The notes below the pieces were generated by a model that saw only the letters and a list, made by a program, of their open reading frames with translations, did no database searches and was not told the DNA's origin. A program made the position numbers and the translations under genes. Below, in pieces: positions 1-7,054 of a DNA stretch of 64,000 nucleotides. The DNA comes from Edaphocola aurantiacus (GTDB lineage Bacteria; Bacteroidota; Bacteroidia; Chitinophagales; Chitinophagaceae): the NCBI RefSeq assembly GCF_019797745.1, contig NZ_VOSI01000001.1:742928-806927 (forward strand). The letters run 5' to 3'. Position 1 is the stretch's first letter, and each line of letters begins with the position of its first letter.

Positions 1-303
1 ACAAACTTCTCTGAGTTCAAAATGGCATTAGAAAAAACGTATAAAGGCCAGACTTATATAAGCAGCGACCTGAGTGGCCGTTTGGTATCCAGCATGTTTT
101 TCGAAAAAGAATCGGGCTTAACCCCTAAGGAGCTGGGCCTCCTGCGTCTGATCGCAGCCGGACACAATACTGATAAAATGGCGGCAATCCTGCATATAAG
201 CCCGCATACGGTCTCTGCTCATCGCCGAAGCATCATGAATAAACTGGGCATCCATACCTCATCCGGCCTGGTAAAATATGCCTATGAGCATAAGATTATC
301 TAG
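1..303 (+). CDS. Response regulator, C-terminal LuxR/NarL DNA-binding part (5' end outside window)
   Basis: The reading frame is open from base 1 (Thr-Asn-Phe-Ser-Glu-Phe-Lys before the first Met at base 22), so this is most likely the tail of a longer regulator and not a free-standing 93-residue protein. The visible part holds a LuxR-type helix-turn-helix: LTPKELGLLRLIAAG, then AAILHISPHTVSAHRRSI and MNKLGIHTSS, the usual four-helix pattern of NarL/FixJ regulators. The sequence before the HTH (YKGQTYISSDLSGRL) resembles the REC-HTH linker, which supports a truncated REC-HTH protein. A TPR histidine kinase begins 34 bases downstream on the same strand and is the probable partner. Its binding site cannot be predicted. 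Confidence 0.85.
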   Translation, partial: TNFSEFKMALEKTYKGQTYISSDLSGRLVSSMFFEKESGLTPKELGLLRLIAAGHNTDKMAAILHISPHTVSAHRRSIMNKLGIHTSSGLVKYAYEHKII

Positions 304-336
304 CGGCTTACAAAACAACTTAATACTACAATATTT

Positions 337-2253
337 ATGAAATATAATTACATGCTCCTATGGGCACTGTGTATGTTTACTTGTGCCTGCTATCTTCCAT
401 CTGGCGTGTATGCCCAGCAGCCAACGGCATTTGATCAGCAATGGCACAAACTCAACCAGCAGTATAAAAAAGGGGCTATAAAATCGGCACGGTACATGGA
501 CATGGTGGACAGCCTTGCCCTAATAGATGCGGCAAACCCTCATTTAAAAGAGCATTTACAACCGTACAAAGAGCTGGTCTGGAAAAATGATCCGACAAAG
601 ATGCGGCGCAGGAAATATTATTATTTCCTGATCGCTAATGCAAAAGTCAATGGCCAGAGCGGCAAGGAACTATATTATGTTGAGAAGTTTGTGAAAGAAC
701 CGGGAAGCAATGATCCAAACCACTTCCGTAATGTCACAAAAATGCAGCTCTTTGTAGCTGCGGGTGATAATATTAATGCCGCTGCTATGTTTGACACTGA
801 TGCCCCCTACTACAATAATATACCCCGTAAAATCGCCGATGGAACTTATAAAGGTGACCCTCAGTCTGATCAGTTTATATTCTACCAGATGGCACCCGTT
901 TTTTTCGATTTAAAAGACTCTGCACGGCTATTCCGCATGCTCAGCTTGGCTAATCAGACTTATAACAACCTCATTAAGGTCAAAGGAATTTCGGACTGGG
1001 ACCGGCAGATGTGTTATGCATTCGTAAAGGCTGCAAAATGCTTTGGCTACCGGCAGCAGCAGAAAACAGATTCAGCAGAAAAGGTATTAAAAGAGTTAAT
1101 CGCTTATGCAAGCCTTCCGATGGACCCTAGCCTGACCAGGCAGGTCATTCTTCAGAAACATCTGTTACAAAATGTTACCGGCCAATTACTGGATGTATAT
1201 ATATCCGTAAAAAATATAGACAGTGCAAAAAAATACCAGGCAATCGCGGAACAACTATCAGGTGTTGATTTTATCGAAGATGACCTTGCCTTGCTTAAAA
1301 GCAGAAGCCAGATACAGGCCCTCTCCGGCGACTATAAAAGTGCATTCAATACAATGGAGTCCATTTTTCAGAAAACGGATACCCTTTTAAAAAGAAAAAC
1401 GGTAGAGATCTCTGAAAATATGTATGCCCAGGCACTTGCAGAGGATAAGAAGGAAGAGACAGCTCTGCTCATTGCAGAAAAACGAAAATTAATCGCATTC
1501 GCAACGCTCGGCGCCATAGTACTTATATTGATCATCACCTTGCTGTACTATCGTGGCAAGGCCAAAGAAAGAAAGGCTAAACAATCTATTGATGGTTTAA
1601 ACAGGGCGACTGCATTGCAGATAGCAGAACTGGAAGAAAGGAACAGGATAGAGCAGCAAATAGAAAAGAAAAAGCTGGGGCTGGAGCTGCATGATGGCCT
1701 GGCCAACCAGCTGGCACACCTGAAAATGCTCAGTGAAATAGCCATTTTAGATCTTGGCAAACCCGGCACCTTAAACACCCTTACTAAAATAAATGAATTA
1801 ATAAACACGGCTTACGAAACGACCCGGGACAAAAGTCATGACTGGTACAAAATCAAAGAGGATACATCTTATGCAGCTAAGATAAGCGGTATAGTACAGA
1901 ATGCGCTGCCGGATGAGCTGTTTCAAAAGGAGGTTTCTATTGACGAGTATCACTTGAATACCTTACCACTGTCCACCAAAATAGAATTAATGTACATCAT
2001 CCAGGAGTCTATTACCAATGTGCTCAAACATGCAAGATGTACAAAGGTTATGCTCCTCATATATGAGGAATTTGAGCACCTGGTTTTCCGGATAAAAGAC
2101 AATGGCAGAGGACTTGACAGCAGATCAAAATCGGGAATTGGTCTGACGAGTATCAAAGAAAGATGCACAGAACTTAAGGCAAAGCTTGGCATAAGCTCAG
2201 ATAAGGAGGGAACGGAAATTGTTGTAACAATTCCGCTTCATCAGTTAATCTAA
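337..2253 (+). CDS. TPR-type sensor histidine kinase (HisKA_3/DesK-NarX class)
   Basis: A 638-residue kinase expected to phosphorylate the regulator whose end lies just upstream. A signal peptide (residues 1-27, ending VYAQ) exports a helical, TPR-like sensor region of about 350 residues. One membrane segment follows near residues 384-404 (LIAFATLGAIVLILIITLLY), then a coiled linker. The HisKA_3 phosphoacceptor His is about residue 452 in LGLELHDGLANQL. The HATPase domain shows the N box ESITNVLKHA near 556 and the G box DNGRGLDSRSKSGIGL near 588. The order regulator-then-kinase is the reverse of the two other pairs in this window. The ligand is unknown. The topology, with a periplasmic TPR region and cytoplasmic kinase, is inferred from the signal peptide and single transmembrane segment. 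Confidence 0.93.
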   Translation: MKYNYMLLWALCMFTCACYLPSGVYAQQPTAFDQQWHKLNQQYKKGAIKSARYMDMVDSLALIDAANPHLKEHLQPYKELVWKNDPTKMRRRKYYYFLIANAKVNGQSGKELYYVEKFVKEPGSNDPNHFRNVTKMQLFVAAGDNINAAAMFDTDAPYYNNIPRKIADGTYKGDPQSDQFIFYQMAPVFFDLKDSARLFRMLSLANQTYNNLIKVKGISDWDRQMCYAFVKAAKCFGYRQQQKTDSAEKVLKELIAYASLPMDPSLTRQVILQKHLLQNVTGQLLDVYISVKNIDSAKKYQAIAEQLSGVDFIEDDLALLKSRSQIQALSGDYKSAFNTMESIFQKTDTLLKRKTVEISENMYAQALAEDKKEETALLIAEKRKLIAFATLGAIVLILIITLLYYRGKAKERKAKQSIDGLNRATALQIAELEERNRIEQQIEKKKLGLELHDGLANQLAHLKMLSEIAILDLGKPGTLNTLTKINELINTAYETTRDKSHDWYKIKEDTSYAAKISGIVQNALPDELFQKEVSIDEYHLNTLPLSTKIELMYIIQESITNVLKHARCTKVMLLIYEEFEHLVFRIKDNGRGLDSRSKSGIGLTSIKERCTELKAKLGISSDKEGTEIVVTIPLHQLI

Positions 2254-2292
2254 AGAACCTATCCGAATTGTTTATCTAAGATTAGCCCAAAG

Positions 2293-2331
2293 GCAAAAGG
2301 CCTCATATTAATGTGAGGCCTTTTGCTTTTT
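2293..2331 (+). terminator. Intrinsic terminator after the histidine kinase gene
   Basis: A 13-bp stem GCAAAAGGCCTCA / TGAGGCCTTTTGC with an 8-nt loop is followed by TTTTT on the plus strand. It lies 40 bases after the kinase stop and before the converging arsenic operon. The minus-strand side lacks a good T tract, so it mainly serves the plus-strand gene. Confidence 0.85.
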
Positions 2332-2371
2332 ATGTTACGAATGAATTGTTACCTGAAGCCGGTTTCTGTAT

Positions 2372-3451
2372 TTATGGTTTCAGAAGAGAAGGATTGAAAT
2401 ATTTTTTCTTCAACCATAAAGCCAGGTTGACAAGGGCAATCAATGCCGGCACTTCAACCAATGGGCCGATTACGCCTACAAATGCCTGTCCGCTGTTGAT
2501 ACCGAATACGCCTATAGCTACTGCAATCGCCAGCTCAAAATTGTTTCCGGCCGCAGTAAACGCAATTGAGGTGCTTTTCGAGTAATCTGCCCCCATCCGC
2601 TTACCGGCAAAAAAACTGACCATAAACATAATCACAAAATAGATGACCAATGGAATCGCAATTCGCACCACATCCATCGGTATTTGTACCATCAGTGCTC
2701 CTTTAAGGCTGAACATGACCACAATAGTGAATAAAAGTGCCACGAGGGTTATTGGCGAAATAAAAGGAACATATTTACGCTGAAACCAATCTAATCCTTT
2801 CAACCTGATCAGGACATAACGACTGATCAATCCTGCCGCAAAAGGAATACCAAGGTATATGCCTACACTTTTGGCTATTTCACCAATAGTAATATCTACT
2901 TCCAGTCCCTTTATGCCAAAGAATGGAGGTAGTACAGTGATGAAAACATAGGCATATACGCTGTATAGCAATACCTGAAAGATGCTGTTCAATGCAATCA
3001 ATCCTGCTGCATATTCCCGGTTACCCTCTGCCAGTTCATTCCAGACCACAACCATGGCGATACAGCGCGCCAGCCCGATCAGGATCAATCCGGCCATATA
3101 TTCCGGATGCCCTTTCATAAATACGATCGCCAGGATGAACATGAGGATCGGACCAACGATCCAGTTCAGAAAAAGAGATGTGCCCAGTACCCTGGTATGC
3201 TTAAATACTTCACCCATTTGCTCATAACGCACCTTAGCCAATGGAGGATACATCATCAGCATGAGTCCAATAGCCAGGGGCACGTTGGTGGTGCCGCTGG
3301 AAAAGGAATTGATGAAGGAAGCAGAGGAAGGCACAAAGTGACCGATCCCCACCCCGGCTGCCATTGCCATAAAGATCCAGAGCGTAAGATACCGGTCCAG
3401 GAAACTAAGTTTTTTCCGTTCGTGTGCAGGGGCACAATGATCTGCTGACAT
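2372..3451 (-). CDS. acr3: Acr3-family arsenite efflux permease
   Basis: A 359-residue inner-membrane protein of the ACR3 branch of the BASS superfamily, which exports arsenite using the membrane potential. About ten hydrophobic segments are visible from [18 protein letters not shown] near the N terminus to the C-terminal [17 protein letters not shown]. The family signatures [19 protein letters not shown] (with the conserved Cys near the middle of the protein) and [15 protein letters not shown] are present. It is the last gene of a three-gene operon, starting 3 bases after the arsC stop, which suggests tight co-translation. Length and motifs are normal for bacterial Acr3. Other databases may call it arsB, but the sequence is of Acr3 and not the 12-TM ArsB type. 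Confidence 0.95.
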   Translation of the reverse strand: MSADHCAPAHERKKLSFLDRYLTLWIFMAMAAGVGIGHFVPSSASFINSFSSGTTNVPLAIGLMLMMYPPLAKVRYEQMGEVFKHTRVLGTSLFLNWIVGPILMFILAIVFMKGHPEYMAGLILIGLARCIAMVVVWNELAEGNREYAAGLIALNSIFQVLLYSVYAYVFITVLPPFFGIKGLEVDITIGEIAKSVGIYLGIPFAAGLISRYVLIRLKGLDWFQRKYVPFISPITLVALLFTIVVMFSLKGALMVQIPMDVVRIAIPLVIYFVIMFMVSFFAGKRMGADYSKSTSIAFTAAGNNFELAIAVAIGVFGINSGQAFVGVIGPLVEVPALIALVNLALWLKKKYFNPSLLKP

Positions 3452-3454
3452 GTA

Positions 3455-3868
3455 TTAAAGGTTATCTGTTACGAATTGCTGTGCATACTGTTTAATGGTA
3501 TTTCTTACTGCCCGAAAAACTTCATTGATCTCCTCCTCAGTACCGGTTGCCTTGGCCGGATCAGTAAAGTTTTCATGAAACGTTTTCGCATTCGAAGGAA
3601 AGAAGGGGCAACGCTCTTTGGCATGATCACATACAGTGATGACATAATCAAAGTCTACACCCTGATACTCAGTGATGTTGTTCGAAGTATGTCCGGAGAT
3701 ATCAATTCCATCTTCTGCCATTACAGCAATAGCTTTGGGATTGACACCATGGGTTTCGACTCCGGCACTATACACCAATGCTTTGTCGCCGGAAAATTGT
3801 CTTAAATACCCTTCTGCGATCTGACTACGGCAGCTGTTGCCTGTACAGAGTACTAATATTTTCTTCAT
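3455..3868 (-). CDS. arsC: Arsenate reductase, thioredoxin-linked LMW-phosphatase type
   Basis: A 137-residue cytoplasmic enzyme reducing arsenate to arsenite for export by the adjacent Acr3. The N-terminal CX5R phosphatase-like loop is VLCTGNSCRSQIAEG. The two further redox cysteines expected in the Staphylococcus pI258-type enzyme are seen in VCDHAKERCP, and the DP acid motif is in FTDPAKATG. This pattern separates it from the glutaredoxin-linked ArsC of Escherichia coli. It lies between the DUF6428 gene (111 bases upstream) and acr3 (3 bases downstream). Confidence 0.95.
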   Translation of the reverse strand: MKKILVLCTGNSCRSQIAEGYLRQFSGDKALVYSAGVETHGVNPKAIAVMAEDGIDISGHTSNNITEYQGVDFDYVITVCDHAKERCPFFPSNAKTFHENFTDPAKATGTEEEINEVFRAVRNTIKQYAQQFVTDNL

Positions 3869-3979
3869 TTTATATGGCTTTACTTCTTCTTGCTAATAAT
3901 AAGGTTTTACACCAAAGACCATCCGTTTGTCCGGTCTTTTCCGGCAGTTACAGGATACAATATTCTATGTCATATGGGA

Positions 3980-4453
3980 CTAGCAGCAGCCCCCGCCCGG
4001 TGTACAGCTATTCTGTCCAGATACGGGAAGTTCCGATAAATTCAGTTTTGTCTTTTCGTTTGGTACGCCACATTTATCCATAGCAAGACAAGCCGTCTGC
4101 TTAGCTAATAATTGGAAATGAACCCCATCAAAACCCAGATCATACTTACCAATAGTTTCCGCCTGGTATTCCACTTCAATGTCCAGATCCTCCATTCCGA
4201 GTACCTTTTCGGAGAGGGCAATAATACTGAGCAGCTTACCTGCCTTCAAGCGATGTTCATAATCATTTGCATCCCAAAGCTGAAAATTCGCCACTTTCTC
4301 ATGGCGGACAGTGCCACCACAATCAATAAAATCTTTAGTGATTACACCCACTTCTGTCACGTGAAAATATTCCGGCACCATAGCGCCATCAGGCAATTGA
4401 AAATTTACGCTTTCTGCGCCTGCCAGGATTGTTTTAATTTCTGAAAGTTTCAT
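3980..4453 (-). CDS. DUF6428 family protein of the arsenic operon
   Basis: First gene of the arsenic operon. It encodes about 157 residues from the ATG at 4453; a TTG ten codons upstream is open, but it lies inside the operator palindromes and is less likely. The sequence matches what I recall of DUF6428 proteins, which often sit beside ars genes in Bacteroidota and have no proven function. The body looks like a mixed alpha/beta domain (FHVTEVGVITKDFIDCGGT, YQAETIGKYDLGFDGVHFQL). The C-terminal tail NSCTPGGGCC is rich in Cys and Gly, so a role in binding arsenite or another thiophilic metal is plausible but unproven. No HTH is visible, so it is not the missing ArsR. Confidence 0.8.
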   Translation of the reverse strand: MKLSEIKTILAGAESVNFQLPDGAMVPEYFHVTEVGVITKDFIDCGGTVRHEKVANFQLWDANDYEHRLKAGKLLSIIALSEKVLGMEDLDIEVEYQAETIGKYDLGFDGVHFQLLAKQTACLAMDKCGVPNEKTKLNLSELPVSGQNSCTPGGGCC

Positions 4454-4478
4454 AGACTTATTTTTTTGTGTGAATAAA

Positions 4479-4521
4479 TGCAATATTGCAATATTACGAT
4501 TAATATATTAAAACGAACAAA
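4479..4521 (-). promoter_or_regulatory. Arsenic operon promoter covered by overlapping palindromes
   Basis: On the minus strand there is a -33 TTTG (4518-4521), a 21-bp spacer and a -7-like TAATATTG (4489-4496, one mismatch to TAnnTTTG). The -7 is overlapped by two perfect palindromes, AATATTGCAATATT (4482-4495) and TGCAATATTGCA (4479-4490). A repressor bound there would block the promoter, as expected for ArsR-type control. The regulator gene itself is not in the window. Confidence 0.65.
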
Positions 4522-4601
4522 AAAATTTACCGTAAGATCAAACTTCCCGAGCGGACAATCGCCTAATTTTCAAACAGCCTATTTCGTCCATATCCTTAAA
4601 C

Positions 4602-4642
4602 AAAAAATGCGACAGCCCATATGATAAGGGTATCGCATTTTA
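4602..4642. other. Orphan terminator-like hairpin
   Basis: Arms AAAATGCGA (4604-4612) and TCGCATTTT (4633-4641) enclose a second small CCC/GGG stem, with A- and T-rich flanks on both sides. It lies between the tRNA-Asp terminator and the ars promoter, with no gene ending nearby. A 14-bp dyad TCGAAAGGTTTCGA follows at 4647-4660. The rest of 4522-4729 shows no gene. Confidence 0.4.
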
Positions 4643-4721
4643 TGGATCGAAAGGTTTCGAATCTTCCGATTCCTATATGATCTGATAGACCGTTCAACAA
4701 CAATATTATGTACATGTATTA

Positions 4722-4757
4722 CAAAAGCAAAAGGTCTCACATTGCTGTGAGACCTTT
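4722..4757 (-). terminator. Intrinsic terminator of tRNA-Asp copy 1
   Basis: A perfect 12-bp stem AAAGGTCTCACA / TGTGAGACCTTT (4730-4757) begins one base past the tRNA 3' end. On the minus strand it runs into TTTTGCTTTTG. Confidence 0.8.
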
Positions 4758-4869
4758 GCGGACCGGACGGGACTCGAACCCGCGACCTCCGCCGTGACAG
4801 GGCGGCATTCTAACCAACTGAACTACCGGTCCTTTTCTGTCTGCGATCGTTTGTTTGACCGCTTTGGGA
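4754..4869. repeat. 116-bp exact repeat, copy 1 (tRNA-Asp plus leader)
   Basis: Bases 4754-4869 are identical to 35457-35572. The identity covers the whole tRNA, 37 bases of 5' leader and a few bases of the 3' flank. It stops just downstream of each copy's -7 element, so the promoters and terminator stems are diverged while the transcribed part is identical. Confidence 0.9.
4759..4832 (-). tRNA. tRNA-Asp (anticodon GTC)
   Basis: A 74-nt minus-strand tRNA. The acceptor stem GGACCGG pairs with CCGGTCC, the D arm contains AGTTCAGTTGGTTAGAAT, the anticodon loop CTGTCAC gives GTC, and the T arm carries GGGTTCGAGTCCC. The discriminator is G and CCA is not encoded. It has its own promoter and terminator, so it appears to be a single-gene transcript. 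Confidence 0.97.
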
Positions 4870-4872
4870 GTG

Positions 4873-4904
4873 CAAATATAGAATGCGTTTTTGATTCAAA
4901 CAAA
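4873..4904 (-). promoter_or_regulatory. tRNA-Asp copy 1 promoter
   Basis: Minus strand: -33 TTTG (4901-4904), 20-bp spacer, -7 TATATTTG (4873-4880). This is a full match to the Bacteroidota housekeeping consensus. The tRNA 5' end lies about 40 bases downstream, leaving a leader to be removed by RNase P. Confidence 0.85.
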
Positions 4905-4944
4905 TTTTTGTTGAAAGTTTTTTTTCAAACCCTGAAATCAGGCA

Positions 4945-5769
4945 TTAGTCGATAAATAAATCCTTCTGCAAGGTGGCGCCTGGTGTTACGGCATAAGACT
5001 CCAGGTCTGTAATTCCTGCCTGTGCCAATACCTGCTCATCCAGCAATTGCTGACCGGTATATGCTTTAGGGTCCTGCTGCAGGATAAAGTGAATAGCATC
5101 GGCCAGGATATCCGGTGTACGGCTATGGGCCATCATCTCGCTTCCTCCCAAAAGATTATTGACTGCCGCTGTTGCGATGGTCGTCTGCGGCCATAATGAA
5201 TTGGCCGCAATACCATAATCTTTAAATTCGGCAGCCCAGCCCATGGCCAGCATACTCATGTTATACTTAGACATGGTATAGGCCACAGAATGACGGAACC
5301 ATTTTGGTCTCAGGTCCAATGGAGGAGAGAGTGTAAGAATATGAGCCGCACTGCTTTGCTTCAGATAAGGCAGGCAATGCTGTGTAACCAGGTAGGTACC
5401 TCTTACATTGATCTCATGCATCAGGTCAAACTTCTTTGCCGGTGTCTGCTCCGTATTGGTCAGAGAAATAGCAGAGGCATTGTTTATTACGCCATCAATA
5501 CCCCCAAATCTGGCTACACCCTGGGCCACAGCTTCAATGATCATGGCTTCGTCCCGGATATCACAGGGTACGGCAATCGCCTGGCCTCCAGCCTGCACAA
5601 TCTCCGCAGCAGCAGTGTATATTGTCCCTTCCAGCTTAGGATGAGCCTCAACCGATTTCGCAGCAACAATTATATTGGCCCCTTCTGCCGCCAGTTTCAG
5701 CGCAATGGCTTTGCCTATGCCTCTGCTGGCACCGGAAATAAAATAGGTCTTATTCTTAAAAAATGTCAT
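4945..5769 (-). CDS. Short-chain dehydrogenase/reductase (HSDL2-like SDR)
   Basis: A classical NAD(P)-dependent SDR of 274 residues from the ATG at 5769. Earlier in-frame codons fall inside the terminator hairpin of the preceding gene, which argues for this start. The cofactor motif GASRGIG is near residue 10, the NNAS motif is in GVINNASAISL, and the catalytic pair is in YTMSKYNMS (Tyr-x3-Lys). The insert AAKSVEAHPKLEGTIY and the stretch LTLSPPLDLRPKWF are typical of the hydroxysteroid-dehydrogenase-like 2 subgroup, peroxisomal lipid enzymes in animals. Its substrate is unknown. It follows the fatty-acid genes on the same strand, so a 3-hydroxyacyl-type substrate is plausible, but a terminator separates it from them. 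Confidence 0.85.
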   Translation of the reverse strand: MTFFKNKTYFISGASRGIGKAIALKLAAEGANIIVAAKSVEAHPKLEGTIYTAAAEIVQAGGQAIAVPCDIRDEAMIIEAVAQGVARFGGIDGVINNASAISLTNTEQTPAKKFDLMHEINVRGTYLVTQHCLPYLKQSSAAHILTLSPPLDLRPKWFRHSVAYTMSKYNMSMLAMGWAAEFKDYGIAANSLWPQTTIATAAVNNLLGGSEMMAHSRTPDILADAIHFILQQDPKAYTGQQLLDEQVLAQAGITDLESYAVTPGATLQKDLFID

Positions 5770-5781
5770 AGCTATTATTTT

Positions 5782-5810
5782 AAAAATGCCTGGTGCCGGC
5801 GGCACCAGGC
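5782..5810 (-). terminator. Intrinsic terminator ending the fatty-acid gene block
   Basis: A 10-bp GC-rich stem GCCTGGTGCC / GGCACCAGGC (5788-5810) with a 3-nt loop is followed on the minus strand by ATTTTTA. It sits 22 bases after the DUF2147 stop and only 18 bases before the SDR start, so the SDR either has its own promoter or depends on read-through. Confidence 0.85.
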
Positions 5811-5831
5811 AGGAATATAAGATGAGGATTT

Positions 5832-6281
5832 TTATTGGGCCCGCTCCCAGGTAGTCGTACGCCCGATCATAGAGATACCGACGTAGCCTCTTACACTTAG
5901 CGTATTGCCATTATGGGTGATCTTACAATCGTAGGTCTTACCATTTTTAGGATCGTAAATCTCTCCGTTGTCATAGGTCTTAGCACCTGTTTTTTCGAAG
6001 TGACGCAGGATCTGTAGTTTCAGCAACGGTCGCGTTTTTTTTGCTGCGTTTGAATTATTTACATCTGTCTTCGGCTTACCATTCAGGGTAGGCTCTTTCA
6101 GCCAGACAATCTCGCCCCAGTATTTACCATCTGTTGCTTTAAAGATATTGATCTTAGCAGTTTTCTCTGCATTATACCATAATCCTTCGATAGGATCTTT
6201 ACCCTGGGCCATTGCCCTTAATCCGAAGCCTAAGACCAGTATACATAAGGCCAGTACTTTTAAAACGGTTTGTTTCTTCAT
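5832..6281 (-). CDS. DUF2147 domain exported protein
   Basis: A 149-residue protein with a signal peptide (residues 1-25, VLALCILVLGFGLRAMAQ) and one DUF2147 domain beginning DPIEGLWYNAEKTAKINIF. Typical features are the central PLLKLQILRHFEK, the GEIYDPKNGKTYDCKI motif and the ending GYVGISMIGRTTTWER. DUF2147 proteins are small periplasmic or outer-membrane-associated proteins with a lipocalin-like look and no settled function. It is the last gene before a strong terminator and starts 31 bases after the acyl-CoA-binding protein gene, so it is probably co-transcribed with fatty-acid genes. Confidence 0.85.
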   Translation of the reverse strand: MKKQTVLKVLALCILVLGFGLRAMAQGKDPIEGLWYNAEKTAKINIFKATDGKYWGEIVWLKEPTLNGKPKTDVNNSNAAKKTRPLLKLQILRHFEKTGAKTYDNGEIYDPKNGKTYDCKITHNGNTLSVRGYVGISMIGRTTTWERAQ

Positions 6282-6312
6282 GATACATTACTTTGAGGTT
6301 AACAATATGCTT

Positions 6313-6576
6313 TTACTGCCCGGACAGTTTTTGTACCAGGTCTATATATTCCTGTTGAGCCATCTCGCTGCTCATGCCTTTTTTCTGAAGCCAGGCCTCA
6401 TGCTTGAACTTTTCTTTAAAGTCAAACATTCCATAATCGCCTTTCTCCGGTGCATCTCCTTCTGTAGCTTGTTTAAACAATGCATACAGCAGGAGCAGGG
6501 TATCGTTATCGGGTTTCTCCGGTAACAGGCGGCTGTCTGCCACGGCTTTATTAAATGTTTCTGAAACGCTATTCAT
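6313..6576 (-). CDS. Acyl-CoA-binding protein
   Basis: An 87-residue four-helix protein of the ACBP family, which sequesters long-chain acyl-CoA esters in the cytoplasm. Family motifs are visible: LLLLYALFKQATEGD (the Tyr and Lys contact the CoA part), FDFKEKFKHEAWLQKKGMS and EEYIDLV-like AQQEYIDLVQKL. Length is standard. It starts 10 bases after the thioesterase stop, and a ligase, thioesterase and ACBP in a row form a logical acyl-CoA handling unit. Bacterial ACBPs are less common than eukaryotic ones but are regular in Bacteroidota. Confidence 0.95.
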   Translation of the reverse strand: MNSVSETFNKAVADSRLLPEKPDNDTLLLLYALFKQATEGDAPEKGDYGMFDFKEKFKHEAWLQKKGMSSEMAQQEYIDLVQKLSGQ

Positions 6577-6586
6577 CTTGCTCTTT

Positions 6587-7042
6587 TTACAATTGTGTCT
6601 TGGATGGGTGCAATATAAAATCAGGTGTTTTCGGAATCTGCATAAATCGCTGCATAGCCTCTTCAGGCAAGCCTGTCAGCTTTCTTTTATCCAGATCTAT
6701 CCACGCACCATCGGCATAAATAATGGCTGCCTCTGTCCCGTCATGCCGGTATACTTTCTGCAGAAAGGACCAGCGGCTTCCATCTTCATAACAGGATTTC
6801 AACAGGCAACTTACCTTAATCAGTTCATTGGGCCTTACCTCTTTCAGGTATTTCAATTCTTCGCGGAATAAAACCGGGCCTATGCGCAGTCTGGCCAGTT
6901 CATTAAATCCGAACTGCATATGGTCCATCAGTTCAAGTCTTGCCTGCGCTGCAAAATCAGCATAGGCAGAATGTCTGAGGTGCATATTCGCATCCAGCTG
7001 GCTCCACATTACTTTAGCTTCTAATACAATATTATCTTCCAT
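6587..7042 (-). CDS. Hot-dog fold acyl-CoA thioesterase
   Basis: A 151-residue single hot-dog domain protein of the 4HBT/FadM-like group. The N-terminal catalytic region WSQLDANMHLRHSAYADF carries the Asp typical of 4-hydroxybenzoyl-CoA thioesterase relatives. The following helix AARLEL-like AQARLELMDHM and the strand VLFREELKYLKEVRPNELI are also typical. It likely hydrolyses long-chain acyl-CoA to free acid and CoA, relieving CoA depletion during beta-oxidation. It lies 12 bases downstream of the acyl-CoA ligase gene. Substrate length is not predictable. Confidence 0.85.
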   Translation of the reverse strand: MEDNIVLEAKVMWSQLDANMHLRHSAYADFAAQARLELMDHMQFGFNELARLRIGPVLFREELKYLKEVRPNELIKVSCLLKSCYEDGSRWSFLQKVYRHDGTEAAIIYADGAWIDLDKRKLTGLPEEAMQRFMQIPKTPDFILHPSKTQL

Positions 7043-7054
7043 ATAGTGCCGGTA

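Noticed and set aside
22-303. Stand-alone 93-residue LuxR-type protein
   Set aside because: The frame is open to the window edge and the preceding residues look like a REC-HTH linker, so it is treated as the tail of a longer regulator.
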